From positions 493,422,453 to 493,486,452 of the forward strand of contig CM060923.1 in assembly GCA_030737875.1 (NCBI GenBank): a stretch of 64,000 nt of DNA, in the 5' to 3' direction. Positions within the stretch are counted from its first letter, which is position 1. Every line of letters starts with the position of its first letter. Below are positions 8,870 to 23,000 of the stretch, piece by piece. This DNA comes from Allium sativum. Taxonomy: Eukaryota; Streptophyta; Magnoliopsida; Asparagales; Amaryllidaceae. The notes below the pieces were generated by a model. That model saw only the letters and a program-made list of their open reading frames with translations. It was not told the origin of the DNA and ran no database searches. The translations under genes and the position numbers were made by a program.

Positions 8870-11800
8870 TGTAATAACCCGGAAATCTGGGCCAGTTCAA
8901 AATTTTTATTTTGGCAATTTTAGTGGATTTTGATTATTTAAAATGAATTATTTTAAATAATAACGATGGAAAATTTGGTTTTTGTGGAATTAGAACGTTT
9001 ATATTTATATAGCTCGACGTTAGAATATACATAATTATTTATATATATAAAAGGAATTGAAAATGGCGCGGTAGTTCGATAATTCGATTTCAAAATTCAA
9101 ATGGACATACCGGGTGCAAAATAAACCGGATTTTAGTGAAACCAAAAATATTTGAATCTAATTGATAATATCTTTCCAACGAATCCGAAAAATAAAAATT
9201 TCATAGCGGGGATAAAAAGATATGTCCAGTTGAAAATTCTGAATAGTCGCTATGGAATTTAGGCCCTTAAAAATTGGAATTTTGCAAACAACCTCGGATT
9301 TCGACGAAACCACTTTCGTTGGATCCGTGATGTCAAGTAATTGCTAGATTCCAATTTTCGTAATTTTTCAAATCAATATGTGAGCGTAGCAAAGGAAAAC
9401 GTGTTTTGTCAATTTCAATCGACCTGAAAATGGCCATTTTTCAAACGGTCTCGGAATTCGACGAAACTAGTTTTGTTAGGACCGTATCGTCAATACGAAG
9501 TTAGAAAATATTTTTCTGGAATTTTTCAAGTTAGTATGTGGCCCCGGTAAATTGAAATGCGCGTTCAAATTCAATATATAGATTTATATTTTAATTTTGA
9601 TGAAAACTGATCGAAACTTTTGAATCGGCTTGTGATACATATCCCATTGTGTTCAGAATGGGGGTAATTAGCTATGGATGACAGTCGGTGGGCCTCGTTT
9701 CGAGTTCGAAATAGAAAATTGCTTTAATGAATAAATAAAATAATAATAAAACCCTCACTCTCTCTACTTACCCTCTCTCTCCTCCTTTTATCAGCCGACC
9801 CCCCTCCCCCCACCCCGTTCGATTTAATTCCAATCAAAGAAGAAGAAAAAAAAGGCGGGGAGGAGATGCGCTCCCCTAAAGCAATGCGCCGCCGTCCCTC
9901 TGGCGCGCCGCGGCCAGAGGAAGCACCCTCCCCTTCGAGCCCTGGCGCGTGAGACCTCAGCCCCTCCTCTTTCTCGAAGCCTTCCCCAAATCGAAGAAAC
10001 CCGACACCGCACCTTCCTCCCACCGACGCCATCACCTCGCGAGCCTCCAGCCTCCACCAACCTCCGACGCACCCATCCGCCCTCCTCCAGCGCTGAAAAC
10101 ACCCCCCCCCCCTCTCGTTAAAGTTTGTAAGCCTTTTTTTATTTTTTATTTTTTATTTTTTTTGTATATGTAGCTTTGTCTTCTTATCTATTTTTATGGG
10201 AAGAAAGTTAGGATTTTTATACGAAGAAAATATAGATTTTTATACAAAGAAAGTTTAGATTTTTAATGAAGTAAAGACGTGATTTTTAATGAGGAAAAGA
10301 TTTGATCTTGGAAAAGGAAAAGATATGATTTTTACTGTAAGAAAAGATTCAATTTTTATTTGTTAAGATTAGATTTTTTAAAAATATAAAAGCGTGATTT
10401 TTATGAATATAAAAACATGAATTTTGTATATGGTAGAAGTATTAAAAATATGGTTTTTATATAATAGAGAATATAAAAATATTTTCTTTTATATATGTAG
10501 AGAACATGAAAATACGATTTCTATATTATAGAAGTATTAAAAATTCGATCACTATATTAGAAATAGATATATAACATTTATATATTGAATAGCGAAGTAA
10601 AAATTTCGATTTTTATTAGGTAGGAGATATAAAAATATGATTTTTATAACGAAGTGGGGAATAAAAACTTGTTTTTATATATATGTAGTGAAGATAAAAG
10701 TTCAATTTTTATATATAATGAAGTGGGAATAAAAATATATTTTTTATGCAAGAAGTGATAATATATAAATGCGATTTTTATATGTAGTGGATACGGACGA
10801 TGAAAGTTGCAAAAGGCGAGCACGACGAAGATTTCTACATAAGAAGAGTCGTGGGATTGGATTAGCTAATCAGTGAGAACTTCTCACCTTTAACTTTCTT
10901 TTTCTAGTTGAAAATATATACTAGGATGTAGACGGTGTTTAGTAGCACCCGACACCCGTCGTCCACAGACCATGGACGGCTTGTATGTTTGTTTGATTTC
11001 GATGTGTAGTTGATTGTGTGATGTGATGTGAAATAAAATATTTATATAGTTAAAAATATTTTATAGTTAAAAATAGAATTTTTACGTGTATATGAAATGA
11101 AATAAAAATAAACAAATCGGACGATTTGTTCATATACACACATTTAACTTATATTGATTGGGATGATAAATTTTACACATCGCCCAACTGCACAAATAAA
11201 ATCTGTGTTTGATTGTTTGAAACCCCACACGGGTATTGGGATGATATTTGACGTACACTAATCCCGATTGTTTAGTTGTATGTCGATCGATTGATTGACA
11301 GGCTGTTATAAGCGTTGAATATTTATATTTGATGCTTATACAGTGTAGAATGCACTTTGGATGATGGTTGATTGTTCATCGTTGTTATTGTATACATGTG
11401 TTGTAGAAAATCCATATAATTAACATTATATGGTAATTGATTGGGCCTCATTCCAGTTTTGAAAAAAAATACTTGAAATAGAAATATTTGAAAAAATATA
11501 TTTGAAAATAGAAATATATGAAGCCGTGTTGATTAGATTGACGCCATTTTGACGTGAACGATATTTATATCGATTTTATTCATTTTATAATGAATATCGA
11601 AAGTGATTTCAAAATCTGATATTTTGAAAAGAATTGAAATTCGAACTGAAAATGAATAGAAATGAATTCGAATTGAAATCGAATAGAAATAAATTCGAAT
11701 TGAAATTGAATTGATTTGAAAATGAACTGAAATTGAATTAGAAATCAATTTGAATTGAAATCAATTTGAAATGAATTTAAATCGAATTTATAAGGAAAAA

Positions 11801-12522
11801 TTCAATTTTGATTTGAATTTGAAAAGAAGTTGAAATCGTTTTGAAAACGAATTTAAAACTATTTATATAATACGTTTTGAAAGGAAATCGTCGAAGTATA
11901 TATTATATATATTATATATATAATATAATGGCCTGAATAGAACGCGCCGCGCTACGGCAGTTCGCGAATTTCGACCATTGACTTCGAATTGACGTTGCGG
12001 GAGATCCGACCATCGGATTCTCCTAAAACCGGAACCTTTGGGTTCGTATCGAAAAGAGCTTTCTAACGAATGTGAGAAGTTAGAAATCTAATGGTTGGAT
12101 TGGAATTATGTCCAAATCAAATTTGGAAAAGGTCGTTGTAAGTGCAGTTTGATGGCCGCTGATGGAAATCGACTGTACGGGCCTTGATAAAATTATTAAA
12201 AATAGTAATAATTTATGTAAAATCATAAGAAATGATTTGTGAAGAATTGGGATGAAAAACTCCATATTTGAAAAGATAAAAATAGATTTTTATCGAAATG
12301 AACTAGTTTTGAACTAGAAATATAATTCATTTATTTTTGAAATAAATAAAGTGAATTTGAAATGGTTTTGAAATATAACCTGAATTTCCAATAATTGAAT
12401 TAGAATGGATTTGAATCAAAATTGTCTTCGGAATATTTCGATGTTGGATTTCGTGATTATACAAATATTGTTATGGAAAATTGAAAGATATATATATATA
12501 TCGTTATTTCCAATACGATATT
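8870..12522 (+). repeat. Element A 3' LTR, segment 1
   Basis: Matches 1792 to about 5434 of the 5' LTR, including leader (about 9745-10126), donor-like GTAAG at 10127, tandem repeats and the exon-2-like piece. Broken at 12522 by B. The final ATATT (12518-12522) is B's left TSD. Confidence 0.92.
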
Positions 12523-13439
12523 TGTAATAACCCGGAAATGCGAGGCAGTTTAAAATTTTTATTTTGGCAATTTTAGCGAATTTTGAACATTTAAAATAGG
12601 ATATTTTAAATAATATCGACGAGGAATTTATTTTGAATATAATTCGAACGTATATATTATATAGATCGTCGTTAGAATATAAATATTTATTTTAAATTAT
12701 AAAAGGAATTGAAATTGGCCCTAAAGTTCGATAATTCGATTTCAAACTTCAATTGAACGTACCAGGTGCAAAATAAACCAGATTTAAGTGAAACCAAAAA
12801 TATTTGAATCTAATTGTGAATATCTTTCCAACGAATCCGAAAAATCAAAATTTCATAGCGGGGATCAAAAGATATGTCTAGTTGAAAATTCTAAATAGTC
12901 GCTATGGAATTCAGGCCCTTAAAAATGAAAATTTTGCAAACGACCTCGGAATTCGACGAAACCACTTTTGTTGGGTTCGTGATGTCAAATTATTAATAGA
13001 TTCCAAATTTCATATTTTTTCAAATCAATATGTGAGCGTGGTAAAGGAAAACGTGTTTGACCAGTTTTAGTTGATTTTAATCGACTGGAAAATGGCCATT
13101 TTTCCAACGGTCTCAGAATTCGACGAAACTAGTTTTGTTAGGACCGTATCGTCAATATGAAGCTAGAAAATATTTTTTTGGAATTTTTCGAGCTAGTATA
13201 TGGGCCCGGTAAATTGAAATGCGCGTTCAAATTCAATATATATAAAGTTATATGTTGATTTTGACGAAAACTGATCGAAACGATCGAATTGGCCTACGAT
13301 ACATGTCCCATTGTGTTCGGAATGGGGGTAATTAGCTAGGGACGACAGTCGTCGGGCCTCGTTTGGTGTTCGAATTAAAAGTCAACCTTCATGGATTTAA
13401 AAAAAAATTAAAAATAAATAAAATAATATAAACATTTAG

Positions 13440-13868
13440 AACCCCCCCTCTTCTAATTCTCTTCACCGTTCAGAAAGAAAAAAAAACCTACGACCTAAAT
13501 CGATGGAGGCTGGCCCATCGCCGCCGCAACCAGGCCTGGCGCCCACCTTCGCCGAGCTCCGGCGATAGCCCCCTCCACCTTTCCTTCTTCCTCCCGCCAT
13601 CGATCACAAGCCCCCTCGTCGAAGCCTGCTGCGCGACCCCCGAGACCCCCCTGAAGCGAACGCCTCCGCCACTCCATCGCCCCCTGCCTGAGGACCCCGA
13701 TGCGACCCCCTGCTGCCCCTCCTCTTCATTCTCCCTCAAAACCGCCCTCCCCCTAAGCCTCCTTCTCCTCTTCTATTTCGGAGTCGCGCGAGAACCCTGA
13801 AGCCATCAGAAATCGCCAAGCCTCACCTCCGACGCAGCGCACCGTAGCCCCCTCTACCAATTTGAAAT
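13440..13868 (+). promoter_or_regulatory. CT-rich start region and GC-rich leader of B 5' LTR
   Basis: C/T runs followed by about 380 bp of GC-rich sequence ending AAAT|GTAAGT at 13869, a good plant donor match. A short frame starting at 13503 stops after about 20 codons, whereas the homologous frame in the 3' LTR (21032-21223) runs 63 codons. The reading frame is thus not conserved and I treat it as leader. Confidence 0.5.
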
Positions 13869-14227
13869 GTAAGTTTTATTCATTTAAATTTATTTAAATA
13901 AATCAGTTTTAAAAAGGTAATTAGCACAAATATAAATTACATTGATTTAAAAATATATAGTTAGAAATATATATAAATTTTATATATTTGCAATAAGATA
14001 AAAATGTAGTCTTTTATAATATAAACATCGTCAAAAAGATTAGATTTTTAGAAGCGAAAAGATTATATTTTTAAATAAGAAAAGATGATATTTTTAAAAG
14101 GTAAAAAGTTTATATTTTTAAAAATATAAAATTAGATTTTTTTAAAAAAAATTATAGAAAAGATCGAATTTTTCTTTATATAAATAACGTGTAAAGGTCA
14201 GATTTTTCTTTAGGGAAATAAAGTAAA

Positions 14228-14500
14228 CATTCGACAGCAAAGTAAAAATTCGATTTTTATATATTGAATAGCAAAGTAAAAAATTCGATTTTTATATATT
14301 GTATAATAAAGTAAAGATTCGATTTTTATATATTGAATAGCAAAGTAAAGATTCGATTTTTATATAGTGAATAGCAAAGTAAAAATTCGATTTTTATATA
14401 TTGAATAGCAAAGTAAAAATTCGATTTTTATATATTGAATAGCAAAGTAAAAATTCGATTTTTATATATTGAATAACAAAGTAAAAATTCGATTTTTATA
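14228..14500 (+). repeat. 34-bp tandem array in B 5' LTR
   Basis: About eight copies of a 34-bp AT-rich unit containing 'gaatagcaaagtaaa' and 'ttcgatttttata'. Followed by an acceptor-like TATATGTAG and the exon-2-like piece ending CTG|GTGAGAAC at 14594. The copy in the 3' LTR is at about 21755-22045. Confidence 0.85.
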
Positions 14501-15784
14501 TATGTAGTGAATACGGATGACGAATGTGACGAAAGAAGAAACGGCGGAGATTTTCTACATATGAAGAGTCGAGACGTTTGGATTAGCTAGCTGGTGAGAA
14601 CTTCTCACCTTTTAAAATTTCTTTTTCTAGTTATATTATAATATTTGTTAGGATGCAGACGGTGTTTAGTAGCACCCGACACCCGCAATCCACAGACCAT
14701 GGATGGCTTGTTTGTTTGATTGATGTGCTATGGAAATTGTTTGAGATGTTGATGTGAAATAGATAATAAAATATATTCATAGGATGAATAAAATAATTTG
14801 ATCGTTAAAAATATAATTTTTAACGTGAACGTGAATAAATAAATATTCATTTACAAACCGGACGGTTTGTTTATGTACACCTATTTGAATGACATTGATT
14901 GGGACAATAAATTTTACACATCGCCCAACTGCACAAATACAATCTGTGTTTGATTGTTTGAAACCCCACACGGGTATTGGGATAAAATACGTCATACACT
15001 AATCCCAATAATTAGTTGTATGTCGATCGATTGATTGACAGGCTGTTATAAGCGTTAGATATCTATATTTGATGCTTATACAATGTAGTGCACTTTGGAT
15101 GATGGTTGATTATTTATCATTGCTATTATATACATGTGTTGTATGGAATCCATATAATTAACTTTATATGTTAATTGATTGGGCCTCATTCCAATTTAGG
15201 AAATAAAGAATATTATAAAATAAAGGTTCATGTGATGACCGTACTCATCCGTTGAGATTAGTCATGTGTTGAACAAAATATTTTAACAATAAAATTTACA
15301 TCTTTATCATTATAAAATAAAGGTTCATGTGTTGACAGTACTCATCCGTTGAGATTAGTCATGTGTTGAACGAAATATTTAAACGATAAAATTTGCATCT
15401 TTATCACATATAAAATTAGAAACTAACTAAAAAATAGATAAGATGAGTGGTCTCCTGGATATTGATCTGATGTTGGTTTCGGCCTCCGGGGTTAATATTC
15501 AGGGAATCGTTCTCTTACTAATTTACGGTTGGAGTCTGATTTGAAATCAAACGATAGATACCATAATTTTTATAAAATATATTAAATAACAAAAATAGTC
15601 AGACGTGGATAGTACTCATTCGTTGAGATTAGTCATGTGTTGAAAAAAATATAGATTCATGTATTGAATTGGATAAATATTCATTTGTTGAATAGAATAA
15701 CGGTATTATTGAAATATATAAAGCCATGTTGATTAGAGATGCGCTATTTTGACGCGAACGATATTTATATCGATTATATTCGTT

Positions 15785-16150
15785 TTTAGAATTGAATTGA
15801 ATAGAAAACGAATTTGAATTGAATTGAATAGAAAACGAATTCAAATTGAATCGAATAGAAAACGAATTTGAATTGAATTGAATAGAAAACGAATTCGAAC
15901 TGAATCGAATAGAAAACGAATTTGAATTGAATCGAATAGAAAACGAATTTGAATTGAATTAAATAGAAAACGAATTCGAATTGAATTGAATAGAAAACGA
16001 ATTTGAATTGAATCGAATAGAAAACGAATTTGAATTGAATCGAATAGGAAACGAATTTGAATTGAATCGAATAGAAAACGAATTTGAATTAAATTGAATA
16101 GAAAACGAATTTGAATTGAATCGAATAGAAAACGAATTTGAAATAGAATT
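15785..16150 (+). repeat. 27-bp tandem array in B 5' LTR
   Basis: The word AGAAAACG recurs every 27 bp (15803, 15830, 15857 and on), alternating gaattgaat and gaatcgaat. Because 27 is a multiple of three, the array stays open on the minus strand and yields a repetitive Phe/Asn/Ser peptide frame, a by-product rather than a gene. The 3' LTR copy is longer (about 23326-23710). Confidence 0.9.
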
Positions 16151-17624
16151 GAAATCGATTTGAATTTGAAATGAATGTTGAAATTGTTTTTGAAACAAAT
16201 TTGAAATGATTTATAAAATTCGTTTAAAAAGGAGAAATCAACGAAATATATATTATATATATAATATAATGGCCTGAATAGAACGCGCCGCGCCGCGGCA
16301 GTTCGTGAATTTCGACCGTTGATTTCGAACGGACATTACGGGAGATCCGACCGTCGGATTCTCCTAAAACCGGAACCGTTGGGTTCGTATCGAAAAGAAT
16401 TTTCTAACGAATATTAGAAATTTCAAATCTAATGGTTGGATTTGGAGATACGTCCAAATCAATTCTGGAAAAGGTCGCTATAAGTGCAGTTCGATGGCCG
16501 TTGATGGAAATCGACTGTACGGGCCTTGATAAAATTATTAAAAATAGTAATAATTTGTGTAAAATCATAAGAGAGGATTTGGGAAAAATTGTGATGAAAA
16601 ACTCCATGTTTGAAAAGATTAAAATAGATTTTTATCGAAATGAACTGGTTTTGAACTAAAATTAAAACCCATTTATTTTTAAAATAAATAAATTGGATTT
16701 GAAATGGGTTTTAAATAGAATTGATTTATGGGTTTATCTTGAAGGGTGTTTTAAATAACACTTATTCTTTAACCCGATAATAAATAGAATGTGATTTGGG
16801 TTTATCGTGAACTGTGTTTTTAATGACATTAGTTCTTTAACCCAGTAAAAGGAGTTTTAATGAATCCGCAATTAGATTGAAACGTGAATTGATAATTTAA
16901 ATTATCAAATTTAGAAAGTGAGCGAGAATGGAGTATCACTAGTTTTGCTCCGAAGCGATAGTTAAATCTTTAATTAGATTTGAACATGAAATGGTACCTA
17001 ATTTTAACGATAACACCGTGGTGTTAGATATGGAGTTTTACTAGTTTTGCTTCATGGGTTAAATAGGTAGGAATTGGGAAATAAAATAAATAATTACTTC
17101 GGTGTGGTTCGTTAATCCCGACTAGTTTGGAAAACCATAATTTGGTTTGAAATGACATCCAAAGGAAGATTAAAGAATAAACTTAAAGAATATATCTTTG
17201 ATAAAATTTATGGGAACCTTTCCCTAAGAATTTGAAATTTAGAAACCAGCTGTAGGTTAGTTAAGAAGAATGGTTTCCTGGGTATTGATTTGATGTTGGT
17301 TTCGGCCTTCGGGGTTAATATTTGGGGAATTGCTCTCTTACTAATTTACGGTTAGTGACTAATGAATTGGAATGAGGTGTATGTTGTGTTTGTGTAACAT
17401 TTGTTTTTAATATACGCGGGTTGTTCGGAAAGGCCAGGTTTATACCCATTCTGAATAACCGATTCGACGATAAGTCAAAGATGAAGACGGTGGTTGAAGA
17501 CCGGAAGTCTTCACATCATTTGGGTGATTACTGATGACCTTGATTGGGTTGTACACCCAAGATGAGGGAATCAGTTGGTGGTCGTCCAGAAGTACTTGGA
17601 GATCGATGGATATGCGAGGAAAGT

Positions 17625-18735
17625 GCCTCCTGTTTCGTTCAGACCCAGAACGAACATGTAAATGGATTGTGTGTCTGACATTGGATTTTATTCTATGTTG
17701 ATTGATCCCCATTAAATATACATCTGTTTGGCGGCGGAGAATTTATTCTCTTGCTTAACGCCCTTCTCTGAGACGTACGAGCTCAGAGGTTGTATATTGA
17801 TGGACATCAGTCGCATGGCATGAATTGCCTGTGTGGCACGCCTAAGTGGCAACTGATCAAGGCTTCTATTGAAAAGCAAATTCTTGTGGTTGATGATCAA
17901 AGCACAGCCTACGTGGCATAGCTTTGTGTATAGTGTGGATTCGTGAGCCTCACACCTCGGTATGAGTCAAAAATGGGATACGGACAGTTGGGAGAACACG
18001 ACGTTTCGTTCTTGCTTTGGTGGTGTCAGTGACTTACCAGCCCTGACATTTATATACTTTTCACCTATGTGGTTGTTGGATGCGAGGCGCCTCGATTATA
18101 GGTCTGTAAGGACCGGGAAACGTGTGCTCAGGAATAACTAATCCTCAAACGTAAGAGAGGACCGGCCCAGCCGATTCCAGGGGTTACCCAGAGTGTGTAG
18201 TCCCGTTTCATTTGCTAGAGTGTCTCGAAGCGTAGAGGTGCTTGCCCCTTGCCTCGACTCATGACAGAAATCCAATTTCCAATACGTGTATTTCGGCTTT
18301 ATTTATAGAGCCTAGTATGGCGACATAGTAGCATGGGATGTTATGCCGTCTATGATTGAAATTGTTTTGACACTATACACTTACTATAGTATCAAATGAT
18401 TTGTTTTTAAACGTACCAAGCGTGTTTGGCTGTTATAAGGTAAAACCCTATCCTCCGGCTTGCGTTGCATTGTGTGATGGGACCTGGGTCTTATAATAGC
18501 TTCATTTTTCGAAAAAGCATTGCGTTGTCTTTTCTATGCACTGGTATTCTTGGGAGGAAACCCGTTCCGTGTTATACGGCGTGGTCCCTTGAATTATTCT
18601 CTTTTAAAGTAAAGTTTTAAATAACTGTTTTATTTCTCACACCAGTCACATGACTGACCTGGAGTTTATTGTTTTTACCTAAACTCTGGGTGCCCCTATT
18701 TTTTTCACGGGTAGCTAGTAGTTTTGGTTTTGCAG
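17625..18735 (+). ncRNA. Conserved structured LTR core, B 5' LTR
   Basis: Same helices as in A: CTCTGAG 17766-17772 with CTCAGAG 17782-17788 (perfect here); GAGGCGCCTC 18084-18093; 11-bp stem 18429-18439 with 18490-18500 (one G-U); CCGT/ACGG 18567-18579; GAGTTTA 18662-18668 with TAAACTC 18680-18686; acceptor-like TTTTGCAG ending 18735. The loop of the 11-bp stem is 50 nt and contains a strongly conserved GCATTGTGTGATGGGA. Confidence 0.5.
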
Positions 18736-19018
18736 ATTTATATTCACAGGATCCTGATTTACAGCTGGAACGATGCTCGGAAAGCTCTGTATCCGTGTAT
18801 TACTTTCAGTTGTGTTTTCTATTGTTTTTCCGCTGCTATGTAATTTATTATAATCTCTGATATTTATCGAATGTGTAGTATTCATTTATACTCTGTATAT
18901 TCTTGTATCTGATGGAATTGTTGTAATAGCAATGAAATGTTCTTCCGTCTGCGTTCATTTGTGTGTTGTTCTCAAAGTATCCGCTCTTCCCTTCACGGGG
19001 AAGTAACGGGTCCTTACA

Positions 19019-20054
19019 GTGGTATTAGAGCTTTGGTTTACAGAGCTCGAGAACAAGACACATTAGAACCATACGAAAGAATTCATCAGATATTGGATTA
19101 TTAATATCCAATTAGAATGACTCGTTAGAGATAGGATCAGTAGTTTCCTAGAACGAGTGTGAAGAGTATATTTTTCAAATGAAAAAAATATTGTTTTGGA
19201 AATTTAAACCATTTTATATGTATTTGAATATTTATTTATTTTGAATTTGGACAATCTGATATATAAAGATTTTGCATATACGCATCATGAACATATATTC
19301 GAAGTTTTAATATACCAGATAGATATAGAACTGCACTCTAGTAGCCCGGAGATGTTCTGACGGTGGTTCGAAACATCATCAGCATTTATTTTCGAGTGAC
19401 GAAGGTGTGGTTTCTATATATTTCCATTAGACTGGTGTGAGAACCAAAACTTATATAGAGAGATTTATTGTGTGATTTGGCATCAAAAACATGATTTTCT
19501 ATATATGTATCAAATTATGAATTTGAAACGTTAATCCACTAATTAATTGATGTTTGTGTTGTTTGTTTGATAATTTTGAACCATTACGCCTAATTGCACC
19601 AAATATTGAACTATATTGAAAATTGGTCGCATTTGCATGCATATACATGTACTTACATTGAACAGGTCATAGCAAGGAGGCTAGAGCAGAGAATAAAATT
19701 TGTTTGCCCGACAAATAGGTACATGTTTATTATAATTTACTGTTTTGTTTGGGTGATGATGATTTTATGAGCCTATTGGCTAGCCGCTTGGCTTTTTCTT
19801 TTTCTTTTTGAGATCAGAAGGCCTGTATGGCAATTTCGGGAATTTCTCGGTGCTCTCGGTGCAGGGGAGGTTATGGCGAAATTTTTCAAAAATTTAGGGT
19901 GTTAGTCAATTTTTTGAAAAATTTGAAAAGTTCTTAGAAACTGAAAAGTTGAAGAACTTAAGCCGTAATCAAAATTCTGGAAGTTGAGTTGATTAGTTAA
20001 ACAACTTTCGGCTTCGTTCCTTTTCGGGGACGAAAAGTTTTAAGTGGGGGAGAT
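19019..20054 (+). other. Element B body (non-coding, 1036 bp)
   Basis: PBS TGGTATTAGAGC (19020-19031, one mismatch to the iMet PBS), hairpin 1 (19092-19112), hairpin 2 (19121-19157), a segment 19430-19444 whose first 14 nt are complementary to LTR positions 18634-18647, the word 'ttgaacag|gtcatagc' near 19669-19684, a T/C-rich run near 19790-19810, and PPT 20042-20054. No open frame of note. Homologous to the A body. Confidence 0.85.
19092..19157 (+). ncRNA. Twin leader hairpins of B
   Basis: Hairpin 1 ATTGGAT (19092-19098) with ATCCAAT (19106-19112). Hairpin 2 CTCGTT (19121-19126) with AACGAG (19152-19157), inner AGGA/TCCT. Same spacing as A. Confidence 0.55.
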
Positions 20055-23000
20055 TGTAATTACCCGGAAATGCGAGCCAGTTTAAAATTTTTATTTTGGC
20101 AATTTTAGTGAATTTTGAACATTTAAAATAGGTTATTTTAAATAATATCGATGAGAAATTTATTTTGAATATAATTCGAACGTATATATTATATAGATCG
20201 TCGTTAGAATATAAATATTTATTTTAAATTATAAAAGGAATTGAAATTGGCCCTGTAGTTCGATAATTCAATTTCAAACTTCAATTGAACTTACCGGGTG
20301 CAAAATAAAGCGGATTTTAGTAAAACCAAAAATATTTGAATCTAATTGTGAATATCTTTCCAACGAATCCGAAAAATCAAAATTTCATAGCGGGGATCAA
20401 AAGATATATCCAGTTGAAAATTCTATATAGTCGCTTTGGAATTCAGGCCCTTAAAAATGAAAATTTTGCAAACGACCTCGGAATTCGACGAAACCACTTT
20501 TGTTGGGTCCGTGATGTCAAATTATTGCTAGATTCCAAATTTCATATTTTTTTCGAATCAATATGTGAGTGTGGTAAAGGAAAACGCGTTTGACCAGTTT
20601 CAGTTGATTTTAATCGACTGGAAAATGGCCATTTTTCCAACGGTCTCAGAATTCGACGAAACTAGTTTTGTTAGGACCGTATCGTTAATACGAAGCTAGA
20701 AAATATTTTTTTTGGAATTTTTCGAACTAGTATGTGGCCCCGGTAAATTGAAATGCGTGTTCAAATTCAATTTATATAAAGTTATATGTTGATTTTGACG
20801 AAAACTGATCGAAACGATCGAATTGGCCTACGATACATATCCCATTGTGTTCGGAATGGGGGTAATTAGCTAGGGATGACAGTCGTCGAGCCTCGTTTGG
20901 TGTTCGAATTAAAAGTCAACCTTCATGGATTTAAAAAAAATTAAAAATAAATAAAATAATATAAACATTTAGAACCCCCCTTCTAATTCTCTTCACCGTT
21001 CAGAAGAAAAAAAAACCTACGACCTAAATCGATGGAGGCTGGCCCATCGCCGCCGCAACCAGGCCTGGTGCCCACCTTCGCCGAGCTCCGGCGATCGCCC
21101 CCTCCACCTTTCCTCATTCCTCCCTCCATCGATCACAACCCCCCCCCTCGTCGAAGCCTGCTGCGCGACCCCCAAGACCCCCCTGAAACGAACGACTCCG
21201 CCACTCCATCGCCCCCTGCCTAAGGACCCCGACGTGACACCCTGCTGCCCCTCCTCCTCATTCTCCCTCAAAAACGCCCTCCCCTTAAGCCTCCTTCTCC
21301 TCTTCTATTTCAGAGTCGTGCGAGAACCCTGATGCCATCAGAAATCGCCAAACCTCACCTCCGACGCAGCGCACCGTAGGCCCCTCTACCAATTTGAAAT
21401 GTAAGTTTTATTCATTTAAATTTATTTAAATAAATCAGTTTTAAAAAGGTAATTAGCACAAATATAAATTACATTGATTTAAAAATATATAGTTAGAAAT
21501 ATATATAAATTTTATATATTTGCAGTAAGATAAAAATGTAGTCTTTTATAATATAAACATCGCCAAAAAGAACTGATATTTAGAAGCGAAAAGATTATAT
21601 TTTTAAATAAGAAAAGATGATATTTTTAAAAGGTAAAAAGTTTATATTTTTAGAAATATAAAATTAGATTTAAAAAAAAATATAGAAAAGATCGAATTTT
21701 TCTTTATATAAATAACATGTAAAGGTCAGATTTTTCTTTAGGGAAATAAAGTAAATATTCGATTTTTATATATTGAATAGCAAAGTAAAAATTCAATTTT
21801 TTTATATTGAATAGCGAAGTAAAAATTCGATTTTTATATATTGAATAATAAAGTAAAGATTCGATTTTTATATATTGAATAGCAAAGTAAAGATTCGATT
21901 TTTATATATTGAATAGCAAAGTAAAAATTCGATTTTTATATATTGAATAGCAAAGTAAAAATTTGATTTTTATATATTGAATAGCAAAGTAAAAATTCGA
22001 TTTTTATATATTGAATAACAAAGTAAAAATTCGATTTTTATATATGTAGTGAATACGGATGACGAAAGTGACGAAAGAAGAAACGGCGGAGATTTTCTAC
22101 ATATGAAGAGTCGAGACGTTTGGATTAGCTAGCTGGTGAGAACTTCTCACCTTTTAAATTTTCTTTTTCTAGTTATATTATAATATATGTTAGGATGCAG
22201 ACGGTGTTTAGTAGCACCCGACACCCGCAATCCACAGACCATGGACGGCTTGTTTGTTTGATTGATGTGCTGTGGAAATTGTTTGAGATGTTGATGTGAA
22301 GTAGATAATAAAATATATTCATAGGATGAATAAATAATTTGATCATTAAAAATATAATTTTTAACGTGAACGTGAATAAATAAATATTCATTTACAAACC
22401 AGACGGTTTGTTTAAGTACACCTATTTGAATGACATTGACTGGGACGATAAATTTTACACATCGCCCAACTGCATAAATAAAATCTGTGTTTGATTGTTT
22501 GAAACCCCACACGGTTATTGGGATAAAATACGGCATACACTAATCCCAATAATTAGTTGTATGTCGATCGATTGATTGACAGGCTGTTATAAGCGTTAGA
22601 TATCTATATTTGATGCTTATACAGTGTAGTGCACTTTGGATGATGGTTGATTATTTGTCATTGCTATTATATACATGTGTTGTATGGAATCCATATAATT
22701 AACTTTATATGGTAATTGATTGGGCCTCATTCCAATTTAGGAAATAAAGAATATTATAAAATAAAGGTTCATGTGTTGACCGTACTCATCCGTTGAGATT
22801 AGTCATGTGTTGAACGAAATATTTTAACAATAAAATTTACACCCTTATCATTATAAAATAAAGGTTCATGTGTTGACAGTACTCATCCGTTGATATTAGT
22901 CATTAGTTGAACGAAATATTTAAACGATAAAATTTGCATCTTTAGCACATATAAAATTAGAAACTAACTGAAAAATAGATAAGATGAGTGGTCTCCTGGA

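Larger units (their letters stand above)
12523..19018 (+). repeat. Element B 5' LTR
   Basis: Pairs with 20055-26607. Contains: a U3 with a duplicated module (GAATTCGACG words 167 bp apart at 12949 and 13116), a leader (about 13440-13868), 34-bp and 27-bp tandem arrays, 'catgtgttga' repeats (about 15225-15660), the structured core (about 17625-18735) and a CCTTACA terminus. It differs from the 3' copy by many substitutions and repeat-length changes. Confidence 0.93.
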
